Positions 9,796-18,897 of a stretch of DNA of 43,769 bases are shown here, piece by piece. Under the pieces are notes generated by a model. The model saw only the letters and a program-made list of their open reading frames with translations, was not told the origin of the DNA and made no database searches. Position 1 is the stretch's first letter. Every line of letters starts with the position of its first letter. A program made the position numbers and the translations under genes. Source of the stretch: Alphaproteobacteria bacterium (GTDB lineage: Bacteria > Pseudomonadota > Alphaproteobacteria > Micavibrionales > Micavibrionaceae); NCBI GenBank assembly GCA_016764775.1, contig JAESRE010000018.1, forward strand, positions 1 to 43,769, written 5' to 3'.

Positions 9796-10809
9796 ATGCA
9801 GATTACCAAATTAAAACAAAACGATTACGAGCTTTATAACGCCTATGTTTTAAATCATAAGCACGGCCTTCTTTATTACACCAATGCCTATCGTGAATTC
9901 CTTGAGAAAACCGTTGGTGGACACAGCCACTATTTGGTCGCTAAAAATGCTAAAGATGCTATCTGTGGTGTTTTTCCATTGATGTGTAAGAAGGGTGAAT
10001 ACGGAGACGTATGGAACGCGCTACCTTTTTACGGCAGTCATGGCTCACCACTCGCCGACAGCCTTGAGATCGCAAAAGCATTGTTTCATTATGCTTACGC
10101 CAATTTTTTAAAAGATTCGGCAGCCTGCACTATTGTTGGCCTACCTTTTAGGGAGGCTTGTGATTTAGAAATCAAACCTGATTATAAAGATCATCGTATT
10201 GGTCAATGGACTCCCCTAAAAGGAAGCCAAGACGATATATTCGAATTGATAGATTCCTCCACCCGCCGGAATGTACGCAAAGCTCATAAAGAAGATATTG
10301 AGGTTTCCGTCGATAACGAGGCATGGGATTTCCTGCAAAAAGTCCACGTCAAAAACATGCAAGCCATAGGCGGAAAACCTAAAAGCGACGCTTTCTTCGA
10401 AGCCGTCAAGTCATGTTTCAAAGCCGGAGACGAATATAATATTTATGTTGCTTATAAAGATGGACAGCCCGTATCCGCGCTATTGATATTTTATTGCAGG
10501 GATACAGTCGAATATTTTGTTCCTGCCACAGTCCACGACTTTCGAAACAGCCAGCCTTCTGCCGCAATCATCTTGCAAGCTATGATGGACGCCGCTCAAA
10601 AGGGCTACAAATGGTGGAATTGGGGCGGTACATGGGAATCTCAAGAAGGCGTTTATAAGTTCAAGAAAAAATGGGGCGCAGAAGACCGCCCATATCATTA
10701 CTATACGTGCTTAAAAAATAAGGATATTTTATCCCTAAGTGCCGAAAAGCTTCTAAAAGCATATCCTGACTTTTACGTTTTGCCTTTCAGCACCCTGAAA
10801 GAAAGCTGA
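9796..10809 (+). CDS. FemAB/GNAT-like acyltransferase
   Basis: This 337-residue protein shows the pattern of FemAB-type double-GNAT enzymes. The N-terminal half contains a beta-rich segment with NALPFYGSHGSP. The C-terminal half holds the signature region from SSTRRNVRKAHKE to KWWNWGGTWESQEGVYKFKKKWG (about residues 152-293), where the GVYKFKKKWG end is characteristic. Family members attach amino acids or acyl groups to amines in peptidoglycan precursors or surface glycans, using aminoacyl-tRNA or acyl-CoA. In this locus, N-acylation of an amino sugar is plausible but inferred. The gene follows asnB by 32 bases and is followed by the NeuD-like gene after 1 base. AGGA about 11 bases ahead of the ATG at 9796 may be the ribosome-binding site. 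Confidence 0.72.
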   Translation: MQITKLKQNDYELYNAYVLNHKHGLLYYTNAYREFLEKTVGGHSHYLVAKNAKDAICGVFPLMCKKGEYGDVWNALPFYGSHGSPLADSLEIAKALFHYAYANFLKDSAACTIVGLPFREACDLEIKPDYKDHRIGQWTPLKGSQDDIFELIDSSTRRNVRKAHKEDIEVSVDNEAWDFLQKVHVKNMQAIGGKPKSDAFFEAVKSCFKAGDEYNIYVAYKDGQPVSALLIFYCRDTVEYFVPATVHDFRNSQPSAAIILQAMMDAAQKGYKWWNWGGTWESQEGVYKFKKKWGAEDRPYHYYTCLKNKDILSLSAEKLLKAYPDFYVLPFSTLKES

Positions 10810-10810
10810 T

Positions 10811-11473
10811 ATGAGCAAAAAACTATTCATCACCGGTACAGGCTTATTTGCCCAAGTAGCACGACTTTACTTCGACACTTTCACGGAGTATGAAGTCGTT
10901 GCCTTTGCCTGCCATCAAGAATACATGCAGGAGCCTGAGATCGAAGGACTCCCTGTTGTTGCATTAGAGAGCATTACTGATACTCATCCTGCTATCGAGT
11001 ACAATACTTTCGTCGCGCTGGGTTACAAGAACATGAACAAGATGCGCCAGCGTATATACGAAGAGATGAAAAGCAAGGGTTACAATTGCGCTAACTTTGT
11101 GCATCCTGATGTTCATGTATGGGACAATACAGAACTCGGTGACAATTTGTTTATTTTCGAAGATAATACTATACAGCCTTACACCAAAATCGGTTCGAAC
11201 ACTGTTTTATGGAGTGGCAATCATATTGGCCACCACAGCACGATCGGGGATAACGTCTTTATCTCATCACATGTGGTTATATCGGGTTCATGCCACGTAA
11301 ACGACAATGTCTTTATTGGGGTCAACGCAACTCTGAGAGATAGCATCACTATTGCGGAAGAAACCTTGATTGGAGCGGGTGCTGTCATCATGAAAGATAC
11401 CAAGCCCAAAGAAGTTTATCCGCCACAAGCAACAAAAGTATTTTCCAAGAACAGTGAAGAAATCGGGTTTTAA
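10811..11473 (+). CDS. NeuD-like sugar O-/N-acetyltransferase (left-handed beta helix)
   Basis: This 220-residue enzyme has the two-part NeuD/PglD architecture. A small Rossmann-like domain (residues 1-80, starting KKLFITGTGLFAQ) precedes hexapeptide repeats forming a left-handed beta helix (about 90-200, for example NTELGDNLFIFEDN and IGDNVFISSHVVISG). The catalytic-type histidine lies in GNHIGHHSTIG. Family members use acetyl-CoA to acetylate amino or hydroxyl groups of nucleotide sugars. The neighbouring DegT aminotransferase suggests N-acetylation of the amino group it installs, although O-acetylation is equally compatible. It lies one base after the FemAB-like gene and four bases before the methyltransferase gene, within one operon. 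Confidence 0.85.
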   Translation: MSKKLFITGTGLFAQVARLYFDTFTEYEVVAFACHQEYMQEPEIEGLPVVALESITDTHPAIEYNTFVALGYKNMNKMRQRIYEEMKSKGYNCANFVHPDVHVWDNTELGDNLFIFEDNTIQPYTKIGSNTVLWSGNHIGHHSTIGDNVFISSHVVISGSCHVNDNVFIGVNATLRDSITIAEETLIGAGAVIMKDTKPKEVYPPQATKVFSKNSEEIGF

Positions 11474-11476
11474 GAT

Positions 11477-12103
11477 ATGAGCACTCCCAAGCAGCTAGAA
11501 AACATTGAAAGCCTGTATACAGAAAACATCAGAACCAAGGGCGAAACCTCTACAGCGGTCGGCTGGAACACCGCTGAATGCCAAGAACTCCGCTTTGACA
11601 AGCTCTCGAGTTACATCGAAGACGATAACTATAGTGTTAATGATTATGGCTGCGGTTTCGGCTCGCATTTATTGTATTTGACTGAGACGCTCGGGCACAA
11701 AGTGAATGCATATAACGGATACGATATAAGTCAGGATATGCTGGATGCTGCCGAGAAAAAACTCTCTTCATATGAAGGCAAACTCAGCCTCATAAAATCA
11801 CCAGAAATCAATACAGATGCCGACTACGGGTTTGTGTCCGGCACTTTCAATGTAAAATTTGACGCTCCCAAGGCCGATTGGGAAGAGTTCATCACAAACA
11901 CGCTAAATGCACTGAGCGCCCATTCGCAAAAAGGCTTTTCATTCAATATGCTTACATCCTATGTTGACTGGGAAGAAGATCACCTATACTACGGCGACCC
12001 GAAATACTGGTTTGATTTTTGTAAAATCAACTTTTCCAAAAAAGTAAATATTCTTCATGACTACGATCTTTGGGAATGGACCATCGTTGTCAAGAAAGAC
12101 TAG
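11477..12103 (+). CDS. Class I SAM-dependent methyltransferase
   Basis: This 208-residue protein contains the SAM-binding motif I as VNDYGCGFGSHLLYL (about residues 54-68) and a motif II-like region NGYDISQDMLDAAEKK, ending in the acidic/hydroxyl pattern that binds the SAM ribose. The remainder is a compact Rossmann-like fold. In this context it probably O- or N-methylates a sugar or an aglycone during surface-glycan assembly, but the acceptor cannot be deduced. The stop at 12101-12103 overlaps an AGGA ribosome-binding site (12102-12105) for the next gene. Confidence 0.82.
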   Translation: MSTPKQLENIESLYTENIRTKGETSTAVGWNTAECQELRFDKLSSYIEDDNYSVNDYGCGFGSHLLYLTETLGHKVNAYNGYDISQDMLDAAEKKLSSYEGKLSLIKSPEINTDADYGFVSGTFNVKFDAPKADWEEFITNTLNALSAHSQKGFSFNMLTSYVDWEEDHLYYGDPKYWFDFCKINFSKKVNILHDYDLWEWTIVVKKD

Positions 12104-12113
12104 GACCTCGGCT

Positions 12114-13055
12114 GTGGATGTTCAAAAAAAACTCAACTGGAGAAAGCTTCAATTTATAGAAAACAGGGGTGAGCTTTCATGGTCAGCCTCTCACTACCAG
12201 CTACCTTTCGGCTTTCAAGTAGATTCCTCGACTTTTCGGGTGTTTGCCGCGGTAAGAAGTGAAGAACAGCGCTCATCGATTGCATGTATGGATTTGGAAC
12301 TGCGAGACGACCGATTTGAAATCAAAAATCAATACGACGAACCTGTTTTAACGCCGGGACCGACCGGTTTTTTCGATCAGCACGGCGTATTTCCTTCAAG
12401 TATTATAGAGCATAACGGTCAGTACTATCTCTATTACATCGGCTGGACCCAAGGAGTCGAAGCTCCTTTATTCTATGCGTCGATCGGCTTAGCGATCAGT
12501 CACGACGGCCTTCATTTTGAGCGGTATTCACAAGCTCCTATTATGGAACGTTCAGAATATGACCCCTGTCTTGTTACATCACCTAATGTCTATCAAGATA
12601 CGAATGGATGGCGCATGAATTACGTATCAGGCATTAAATGGGAACGGGATCCCGAAACACAAAAACTAAAATCGTTTTATCACCTAAAATCTGCTCACGC
12701 AGATGACCCCGTGAACTGGGTCCGCGAAGGCCATATCTCCATTGATTTTAAAGAAGGCGAAACCAATATCGCGCGCCCCAGTGTGCTCAAATTTTCGGAT
12801 ACAGATTACCGCATGTGGTATTCGTATGTACACTCTCAAAGCGGAAAATACCTTATGGGTTATGCTCACTCCAATGACGGTCTGGCATGGACACGTGATG
12901 ATGAAAACATAGGTATTGGTCTGGACAATGAATATTGCCAAAGCATGATATGCTACCCTTTTGTTTTTAAAATGGGTGACAGGCTTTTCATGCTATACAA
13001 TGGTGACAATTATGGTCAAAAAGGCTTTGGAATAGCTGTAGCAGAGCACCGCTAA
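12114..13055 (+). CDS. Five-bladed beta-propeller protein, glycoside hydrolase-like
   Basis: The frame is open from 12057, but the best start is the GTG at 12114. It lies 8 bases after AGGA (12102-12105) and just beyond the methyltransferase stop, giving 313 residues. The protein repeats short beta-blade motifs of the kind seen in GH43/GH32/GH130-like propellers: NGQYYLYYIGWTQG, GLAISHDGLHFERY, RMWYSYVHSQSG, MGYAHSNDGLAWTRDD and RLFMLYNGDNYGQKGFGIA. Such proteins occur inside polysaccharide loci. They could trim, transfer or only bind sugars. No signal peptide is visible, so it probably acts in the cytoplasm, which is unusual for a hydrolase. Acid catalytic residues cannot be assigned confidently. 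Its TAA shares a base with the ATG of the next gene. Confidence 0.68.
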   Translation: MDVQKKLNWRKLQFIENRGELSWSASHYQLPFGFQVDSSTFRVFAAVRSEEQRSSIACMDLELRDDRFEIKNQYDEPVLTPGPTGFFDQHGVFPSSIIEHNGQYYLYYIGWTQGVEAPLFYASIGLAISHDGLHFERYSQAPIMERSEYDPCLVTSPNVYQDTNGWRMNYVSGIKWERDPETQKLKSFYHLKSAHADDPVNWVREGHISIDFKEGETNIARPSVLKFSDTDYRMWYSYVHSQSGKYLMGYAHSNDGLAWTRDDENIGIGLDNEYCQSMICYPFVFKMGDRLFMLYNGDNYGQKGFGIAVAEHR

Positions 13056-14341
13056 TGAGAATATTTATAGGCCTTTGCGAAATTGCGGGATATTATTCAA
13101 ACCTGACAAGCGGCCTCAGAGAACTGGGCTATGAAGTTACCTTTATCGGGGCAAATGAACACCCTTTTGAATATTCAAAAGAAGATTGTCCCTACTTTAT
13201 TTCTCTGCATAATTTCGCCCGTAAACAGCGCGTAACAACCCCTCGAAAAAAACTTGTTCGCAAGGCTTTCTGGGCTTTATGCGAAAAACTTACTTTTTTC
13301 TTTCTCTTTTTTTGGTGCTTGGCTCGCCATGATGTCTTCATCTTCGGATATGGCTTTACATTTAACCAAAGAGCTTTGGATCTAATTCTTTTTAAATTGT
13401 TTAAAAAAAGAGTGATTTGCAATCTAGCGCATGGTTCCGAGGCCAGACCACCGTATCTGGATGGTGGATATATAAACTACTGTTCTGAAAAACATTCTCA
13501 GATTGCACGAAAAACAAAAAATATCGCCTTAAAGCTTGCCCGCATAGAAAAATATGCAGACGTAGTGATCGCCGCTCCGCTTGCTTCGCATTTTTTTAGC
13601 CAGCCCTTTATTAGCACTTATAAAATAGGGGTTCCTGTAACAATTAGCAAAGTAGCCAACACATTTGACACCAGCCCAGAAAGAAAAAAAACCGTCCGGA
13701 TACTTCACGCTCCGTCTAATCCTGTATGCAAAGGATCAAATATAATTAGAAGCGCCATCGAAGAACTACGTCATGAGGGATATGAGATTAATTATGTTGA
13801 AATCTCAGGGCGTCCTCATTCAGAAGTACTAGAAGAGCTTGATCAATGTGACTTTATAATCGATCAGTTATACAGCGACGGCCCCCTTGCAGGCTTTACA
13901 ACTGAAGCGGCATGGTTTAAAAAACCGGCGATTGTCGGCGGATATGGATGGGATATTGTTGAACAATATTTTCCGCCTGAACATCTACCACTTTCGCACA
14001 CTTGTCATCCTAATGATTTAAAAAGCTCGGTTATCAGAATGATCCGTGATGACGCGTACAGAGAAGAACTCGGGGAAAAAGCCTATAGATTTGTTCAGAA
14101 AAACTGGAACACGCAGAAGGTTGCACGACGTTTCGAGATTCTTATAAAAAACGAACCGATCCCTACAAATTGGTATATCGAACCCCAAAACATTTATTAC
14201 CTTCATGGATGCGGCATTAAAGAAAGCAAGCTTCAGGCTGTGTTGAGTAGATTTATTAATTCTCAAGGCTCAGATGCTTTACAGTTAGAAGCTCGACCGA
14301 AGCTGAAAGAAAAAATTTTGAGATTTGTGAAGGGTGTTTAA
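13055..14341 (+). CDS. Glycosyltransferase, GT4-like (GT-B fold)
   Basis: This 428-residue protein starts with MRIFIGLCEIAGYYSNLTSGL, an N-terminal Rossmann strand and helix of the GT-B fold. A hydrophobic run (FFFLFFWCL, about residues 80-90) may associate with the membrane. The C-terminal domain begins near residue 205 (VRILHAPSNPVCKGS) and includes CDFIIDQLYSDGPLAGFTTEAAWFKKPAIVGG, where the donor sugar phosphate-binding region is normally found. The classical E-x7-E motif is not well preserved. It likely adds a sugar to the undecaprenyl-linked repeat unit at the inner membrane. It overlaps the propeller gene by one base and precedes the flippase gene by three. Confidence 0.72.
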   Translation: MRIFIGLCEIAGYYSNLTSGLRELGYEVTFIGANEHPFEYSKEDCPYFISLHNFARKQRVTTPRKKLVRKAFWALCEKLTFFFLFFWCLARHDVFIFGYGFTFNQRALDLILFKLFKKRVICNLAHGSEARPPYLDGGYINYCSEKHSQIARKTKNIALKLARIEKYADVVIAAPLASHFFSQPFISTYKIGVPVTISKVANTFDTSPERKKTVRILHAPSNPVCKGSNIIRSAIEELRHEGYEINYVEISGRPHSEVLEELDQCDFIIDQLYSDGPLAGFTTEAAWFKKPAIVGGYGWDIVEQYFPPEHLPLSHTCHPNDLKSSVIRMIRDDAYREELGEKAYRFVQKNWNTQKVARRFEILIKNEPIPTNWYIEPQNIYYLHGCGIKESKLQAVLSRFINSQGSDALQLEARPKLKEKILRFVKGV

Positions 14342-14344
14342 CAA

Positions 14345-15799
14345 GTGTCTTTCACTAGAAACTTCATAAAAGATAGCGCTATATATGTTATTCCCGGCAT
14401 CATAAGTCGTGGTGTGGGATTTTTACTAATACCCTTATATACACGCATACTTACGCCCACTGATTATGGTGTTTTGGACCTATTCATCATCATCGGCAGC
14501 CTTATCAATCTAACAATCGCTCTTGAGATTAGCCAGGGTGTTGCCCGTTATCATGTTGATACTGAGAACGCTCTTACAAAACGCTATTATGCATCAACGG
14601 GCTTTTGGTTTAGCGTTTTGGCTTATTCATTATTCTGTTTGTTTGCTTTTTATTTCTCTGAAAATCTAGCCTATCTCATAACAGGATCACAGGATTACCG
14701 CAGTACTTTTCAATTAAGTATTTTTTACTTTGCTCTAAATGGATTATTTTTATTTTTACAAAACCAATTCCGCTGGGAATTAAAAAGCAGGCACTATGCC
14801 GTAATCAGTGTTTTGATGACATGCGTAACCGCTTTGTTTGCTCTTATATTCGCATACTTTATGGACTTAGGTCTAAACGGCATATTAATGGGTATGATCT
14901 GTGGCTCTCTGAGTGCGTCTATGTATGGCTGTTATAAACTGAGGACTTCTTTTGGTCTCATATTCAGCTATAACTCCTTACGTGAATTACTAGCTTTTTC
15001 ATTACCCCTTGTTCCTGCCAGTATTTGCGTTTTTATTTCTTCCTTTATTGATCGTATGATGATCAATACCTTTATGAATTTAGAGGATGTCGGTATTTAT
15101 GGTGTAGGCTTTCGGCTGGCTAGCGTCATCAGCCTCATTCTAATGGGTTTTCAAGGGGCCATAACACCACTAATTTACAAGCATTATAAAGAAGAAAAAT
15201 TTCCTCAAGAATTCGCCAATATTTTTCGATATTTTATCGCTTTTTCTCTTTTATGCGTTCTTGGGCTCAGCATTTTCGCAAAAGAGGCTTTGATAATCCT
15301 AACCGTAGCGGAATATTTTAAAGCTTCATATATTGTTATTTATTTGGCACCCGCAATTTTATTGTCTGGCATGTATATTTTTTCGCCAGGAATTGGCATT
15401 CGTAAAAAAACAAAATTGATTTTATGGATCAATGTTTTCGGAGCTGCCACTAATGCATTACTTAACTATTTATTGATCCCGTATCTCGGCCTCCAGGGCG
15501 CTGCGCTAGGCACTTTACTTGGAAACTGTTTTGTGTTCTTTCTTTACATGCTTTTTAGTCAAAAACTGTACAAAATCCCTCACAACTGGGTTTTGCTGCT
15601 TGGCATAACAAGCGTCACAATGTTTCTTGCCTATATCGGTACACACATGGGAACAGGACTTTATAACATTATTATAAAAGTTCTAATTATGCTGTTGGTT
15701 TCTGTATTTATATACAGCTTCAGAATTATACGTAAAGAAGAGATAATTGCTGGCCTAAGGCTTTTAAATAAACATTCATCCCTTGGAGCAAAGAAATAA
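14345..15799 (+). CDS. Wzx-type polysaccharide flippase / O-antigen exporter
   Basis: This 484-residue protein has about 12-14 hydrophobic helices along its whole length. It opens with the amphipathic segment FTRNFIKDSAIYVIPGIISR, typical of MOP-superfamily flippases, followed by GFLLIPLYTRILTPTDYG, a very characteristic Wzx/PST signature. It would move lipid-linked oligosaccharide repeat units across the inner membrane. The start is a GTG at 14345, three bases after the previous stop, with AAGGGTG about ten bases upstream. Base composition is noticeably AT-rich compared with flanking housekeeping genes, as is usual for Wzx genes. No Wzy polymerase is visible in this window. Confidence 0.9.
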   Translation: MSFTRNFIKDSAIYVIPGIISRGVGFLLIPLYTRILTPTDYGVLDLFIIIGSLINLTIALEISQGVARYHVDTENALTKRYYASTGFWFSVLAYSLFCLFAFYFSENLAYLITGSQDYRSTFQLSIFYFALNGLFLFLQNQFRWELKSRHYAVISVLMTCVTALFALIFAYFMDLGLNGILMGMICGSLSASMYGCYKLRTSFGLIFSYNSLRELLAFSLPLVPASICVFISSFIDRMMINTFMNLEDVGIYGVGFRLASVISLILMGFQGAITPLIYKHYKEEKFPQEFANIFRYFIAFSLLCVLGLSIFAKEALIILTVAEYFKASYIVIYLAPAILLSGMYIFSPGIGIRKKTKLILWINVFGAATNALLNYLLIPYLGLQGAALGTLLGNCFVFFLYMLFSQKLYKIPHNWVLLLGITSVTMFLAYIGTHMGTGLYNIIIKVLIMLLVSVFIYSFRIIRKEEIIAGLRLLNKHSSLGAKK

Positions 15800-15800
15800 A

Positions 15801-17756
15801 ATGTGCGGCATCGCCGGATACTTCAAGCCAGCGGGTTGTAAGGCTTCTATCATCGAAAAGATGACGGACATCATCCATCATCGCGGACCGGATGACAGTG
15901 GTGCGGTGTATTTTGAAACCATAGAGAGTGCCCCTGTAACAAATGCCGACAACGCTATTCTAGCTCTTGGACACCGCCGCCTTTCAATTGTCGATCTCTC
16001 TTCTCTCGGTCACCAACCGATGAGCTATGCCGATGAGCGTTACTGGCTGACATATAATGGTGAAGTCTATAATTACCTTGAGCTTCGTAAAGAACTGGTT
16101 TCGCTCGGTTACAGCTTTAAATCACAGACCGACAGCGAAGTCATTCTAGCGGCTTATGATGCTTGGGGTGCCCAGTGCCAACAGCGGTTTAACGGTATGT
16201 GGGCGTTTGCGATTTATGACAGAACCGAACAAACTCTCTTTCTCTCCCGTGACCGCTTTGGCATCAAACCACTATATTATTGGGTATCGCCAGATGGCGG
16301 GTTTCATTTTGCTTCCGAGATCAAGCAATTCACCGTTTTACCCGGCTGGCAAGCGGTATTGAACCACCAGCGTGGCTATGATTTTCTGGTGTGGGGCGTT
16401 ACCGATCATACTGATGAAACTTTATTCGATGGTGTATTCCAGGTTGCGCCCGGTCATTGTTTAGTTCAAAAGCTTTCTGACTTTAAGCCGAAGGTACATG
16501 GACGCATTCATACGCAGCAATGGTATACATTGGCGAAACAGCACAACACAGATAGTTTTGCCGTCGCTTCTGCGCGGTTCAAAGACCTACTGGAAAATTC
16601 CGTCCGCTTAAGACTGCGAGCGGATGTGGATGTAGGATCATGCCTCTCCGGCGGACTGGATTCATCTTCGATCGTATGTTTAATGAACAATGTTTTGCGC
16701 GAACAAGATGCGCAAGCGCTCCAAAAAACGTTTTCGGCTTGCTCGAACGAGGAAAGCGTGAATGAACGCAAATGGATGAATAAAGTTACAGAACATACCA
16801 AAGTCGATGCGCATTATACTTACCCTGAACTCAATAATCTATTTGATCAGTTACGGGACATTACATGGCATCAGGATGAACCCTTCGGATCAACTAGCAT
16901 CTACGCGCAATGGAATGTGTTTAAGCTCGCGGCAGATAATAAAGTAACCGTCATGCTGGACGGACAGGGCGCGGACGAACAACTGGCAGGATATGCATCG
17001 TTTTACGGGGCGCGACTGGCCGACCTGATCCGACGTTTTAGATGGCTACAAGCCGGCAAAGAAGCCAAGCAGATACACTCACGTCACGGTTACAATTGGA
17101 ACTGGATTTTAGGACAGACGGCCGTAAATATCCTTCCGCCGTTTCTGAAAAACGTTATGCGTAAGATCATGCGCCGCACCCACCCTGTGCCTGAATGGCT
17201 TAACTTCGACATATTAAAAGCCAGCCCATCAAACCCGCATGATATGAAAGGCGGCTCGATTCAGAAGCTCTGTCATGCGCAAATGACATCTACCAACCTG
17301 CAAATGCTTCTTCACTGGGAAGACCGGGATTCTATGGCACATTCGATTGAATCCCGTGTTCCATTTCTTGATTATCGGTTGGTCGAATATGTGATGTCAT
17401 TACCAAGCGATTACAAGATTAAAAATGCTGTGACGAAACGCGTTCTGCGGCAAGGCATGTCAGGTATTATCCCTGATGATATTCGGGACCGTACCGACAA
17501 AATCGGTTTTGCAACTCCTGAAGAAATATGGATGCGACGAACCGCACCTGATCTTTTCAAAGAGCGTCTCGAAACAAACATCGTTAAAGCACAAGGCCTT
17601 ATATCACCGGAAATCATCCAACATTATGAAGAAATGGTTAGAGGAGAACGGCCATTTAACTTCCTGACATGGCGCGTTATTAGCTTTTTGGAATGGCTTG
17701 ATATTTTCGGCGTTATCATACAAAGACCTTATGGAGCCCGGCTCAATGATATCTAA
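15801..17756 (+). CDS. Asparagine synthase-like glutamine amidotransferase (second copy)
   Basis: This 651-residue AsnB-type enzyme starts MCGIAGYF at the ATG 15801. An in-frame TTG at 15783 would bury the Cys2 nucleophile, so it is rejected. The glutaminase domain (about 1-200) includes HHRGPDDSG and LTYNGEVYNYLELR. The ATP-pyrophosphatase domain has SGGLDSSS (283-290) and a late SIESRVPFLDYRL motif. It differs clearly in sequence from the copy at 7880, so the two are probably not a recent duplication and may amidate different carboxylates. It begins one base after the flippase stop and overlaps the next glycosyltransferase gene by 11 bases. Amidation of a uronic acid made by the Wbp enzymes is the likely role by analogy with WbpS/WbmI. 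Asparagine biosynthesis is the alternative. Confidence 0.9.
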   Translation: MCGIAGYFKPAGCKASIIEKMTDIIHHRGPDDSGAVYFETIESAPVTNADNAILALGHRRLSIVDLSSLGHQPMSYADERYWLTYNGEVYNYLELRKELVSLGYSFKSQTDSEVILAAYDAWGAQCQQRFNGMWAFAIYDRTEQTLFLSRDRFGIKPLYYWVSPDGGFHFASEIKQFTVLPGWQAVLNHQRGYDFLVWGVTDHTDETLFDGVFQVAPGHCLVQKLSDFKPKVHGRIHTQQWYTLAKQHNTDSFAVASARFKDLLENSVRLRLRADVDVGSCLSGGLDSSSIVCLMNNVLREQDAQALQKTFSACSNEESVNERKWMNKVTEHTKVDAHYTYPELNNLFDQLRDITWHQDEPFGSTSIYAQWNVFKLAADNKVTVMLDGQGADEQLAGYASFYGARLADLIRRFRWLQAGKEAKQIHSRHGYNWNWILGQTAVNILPPFLKNVMRKIMRRTHPVPEWLNFDILKASPSNPHDMKGGSIQKLCHAQMTSTNLQMLLHWEDRDSMAHSIESRVPFLDYRLVEYVMSLPSDYKIKNAVTKRVLRQGMSGIIPDDIRDRTDKIGFATPEEIWMRRTAPDLFKERLETNIVKAQGLISPEIIQHYEEMVRGERPFNFLTWRVISFLEWLDIFGVIIQRPYGARLNDI

Positions 17757-18897
17757 AAACATATTGGTTATGTGTTTGGCTGATCCCAGTGGAAACCCTC
17801 GTCCAAACCGAGCTATCAATTTATTCAATTCGATGAACCATAGTATTGATGTGGTCGGTTTCCCTCCCTCAGCCCATATCACTTGTAGGCAGCTTTATGC
17901 ATTAGGTACCCCTTCCAAAAATCCTCTTAAAAGAATGCAAAGACTGTTCTACAAATTTATAATTAGTTTGAAGCCCTCAGACACCACCATACAATGTTTA
18001 TCTCAAATTCGCTGGAATATTGCTGATATTTCGCACAAACTCTCATTCAATGAATATGATGTTATTCTGGTAGAAGACATCCACCTCCTGCCTTTAGCAT
18101 TCAAAATTAAAAATGATGCATCTGTCATTTTTGATGCGCGTGAGTACCATCCGCGGGAATTTGAAAGCTCACTTTTGTGGACACTGACAGAACAGAAACA
18201 TCGCCTGTACCTCTGCCATAAATACTTACAGAAATGCGATGCTGTTTTAACTGTCTCCCCTAGCTTACAGAATGCTTATAAAGAAAACTTTGGTATTACG
18301 CCCTATCTCTTAAGAAGCTTGCCTTATTATCAAAATGCCTCCCCGAAACCTTTACAAAATGCCAAAATTAGATTGGTTCATCACGGCATAGCCAATAAGG
18401 ATAGAAAACTGGAGTTGATGATTGAGATCATGAATCATCTTGATGCCCGTTTTACCTTGGATTTTTATCTCACGGGAAATGAAGCCTATAAATCGTATTT
18501 ACAAAAGCTTGCAGCCAAAAATAAACGCATACGATTCATGACACCGGTTGCATTTTCAGACTTAATTCCGACAATCAATCAATATGATGTCGGATTGTGT
18601 TTCTTTCCTCCTTCGACGTTTAACCTGAAACACTGTCTGCCCAACAAGCTCTTTGAGTTCATCCAAGCTCGGTTGGCTGTTTTAACAGGTCCCTCACCTG
18701 ATATCACAAATATTGTCCGAAAATATGATTGCGGCTTTGTGATGCCGAGTTTTGATCCGAAAGAAACAGCAGTGCATTTAAATGCACTGACGAATGAGGA
18801 GATTCAAAGCGCCAAAAACGCTAGCCACAAAGCCGCGGTTGAGCTTTGCTTTGAAAAAGAATCTTCCATATTGAAATCATTAATTCAAGCAGCCTAG
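17746..18897 (+). CDS. Glycosyltransferase, GT4 family-like
   Basis: The frame opens earlier, but the ATG at 17746 is preferred because GGAG (17733-17736) lies nine bases ahead. This gives 383 residues and an 11-base overlap with the second asnB-like gene. The N-terminal half has ILVMCLADPSGNPRPNRAI and VILVEDIHLLPLAFKI, followed by FDAREYHPREFE. The C-terminal half follows the GT4 plan: RLVHHGIANKDRKLELMIE, then FYLTGNEAYKSYLQKLA, then LPNKLFEFIQARLAVL, with the glutamate (FEF) of the donor-binding site. It probably adds a sugar to the lipid-linked repeat unit in the cytoplasm. It is the last gene of the plus arm; its TAG stop overlaps the stop of the facing gene in a CTAG palindrome. Confidence 0.8.
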   Translation: MISKNILVMCLADPSGNPRPNRAINLFNSMNHSIDVVGFPPSAHITCRQLYALGTPSKNPLKRMQRLFYKFIISLKPSDTTIQCLSQIRWNIADISHKLSFNEYDVILVEDIHLLPLAFKIKNDASVIFDAREYHPREFESSLLWTLTEQKHRLYLCHKYLQKCDAVLTVSPSLQNAYKENFGITPYLLRSLPYYQNASPKPLQNAKIRLVHHGIANKDRKLELMIEIMNHLDARFTLDFYLTGNEAYKSYLQKLAAKNKRIRFMTPVAFSDLIPTINQYDVGLCFFPPSTFNLKHCLPNKLFEFIQARLAVLTGPSPDITNIVRKYDCGFVMPSFDPKETAVHLNALTNEEIQSAKNASHKAAVELCFEKESSILKSLIQAA

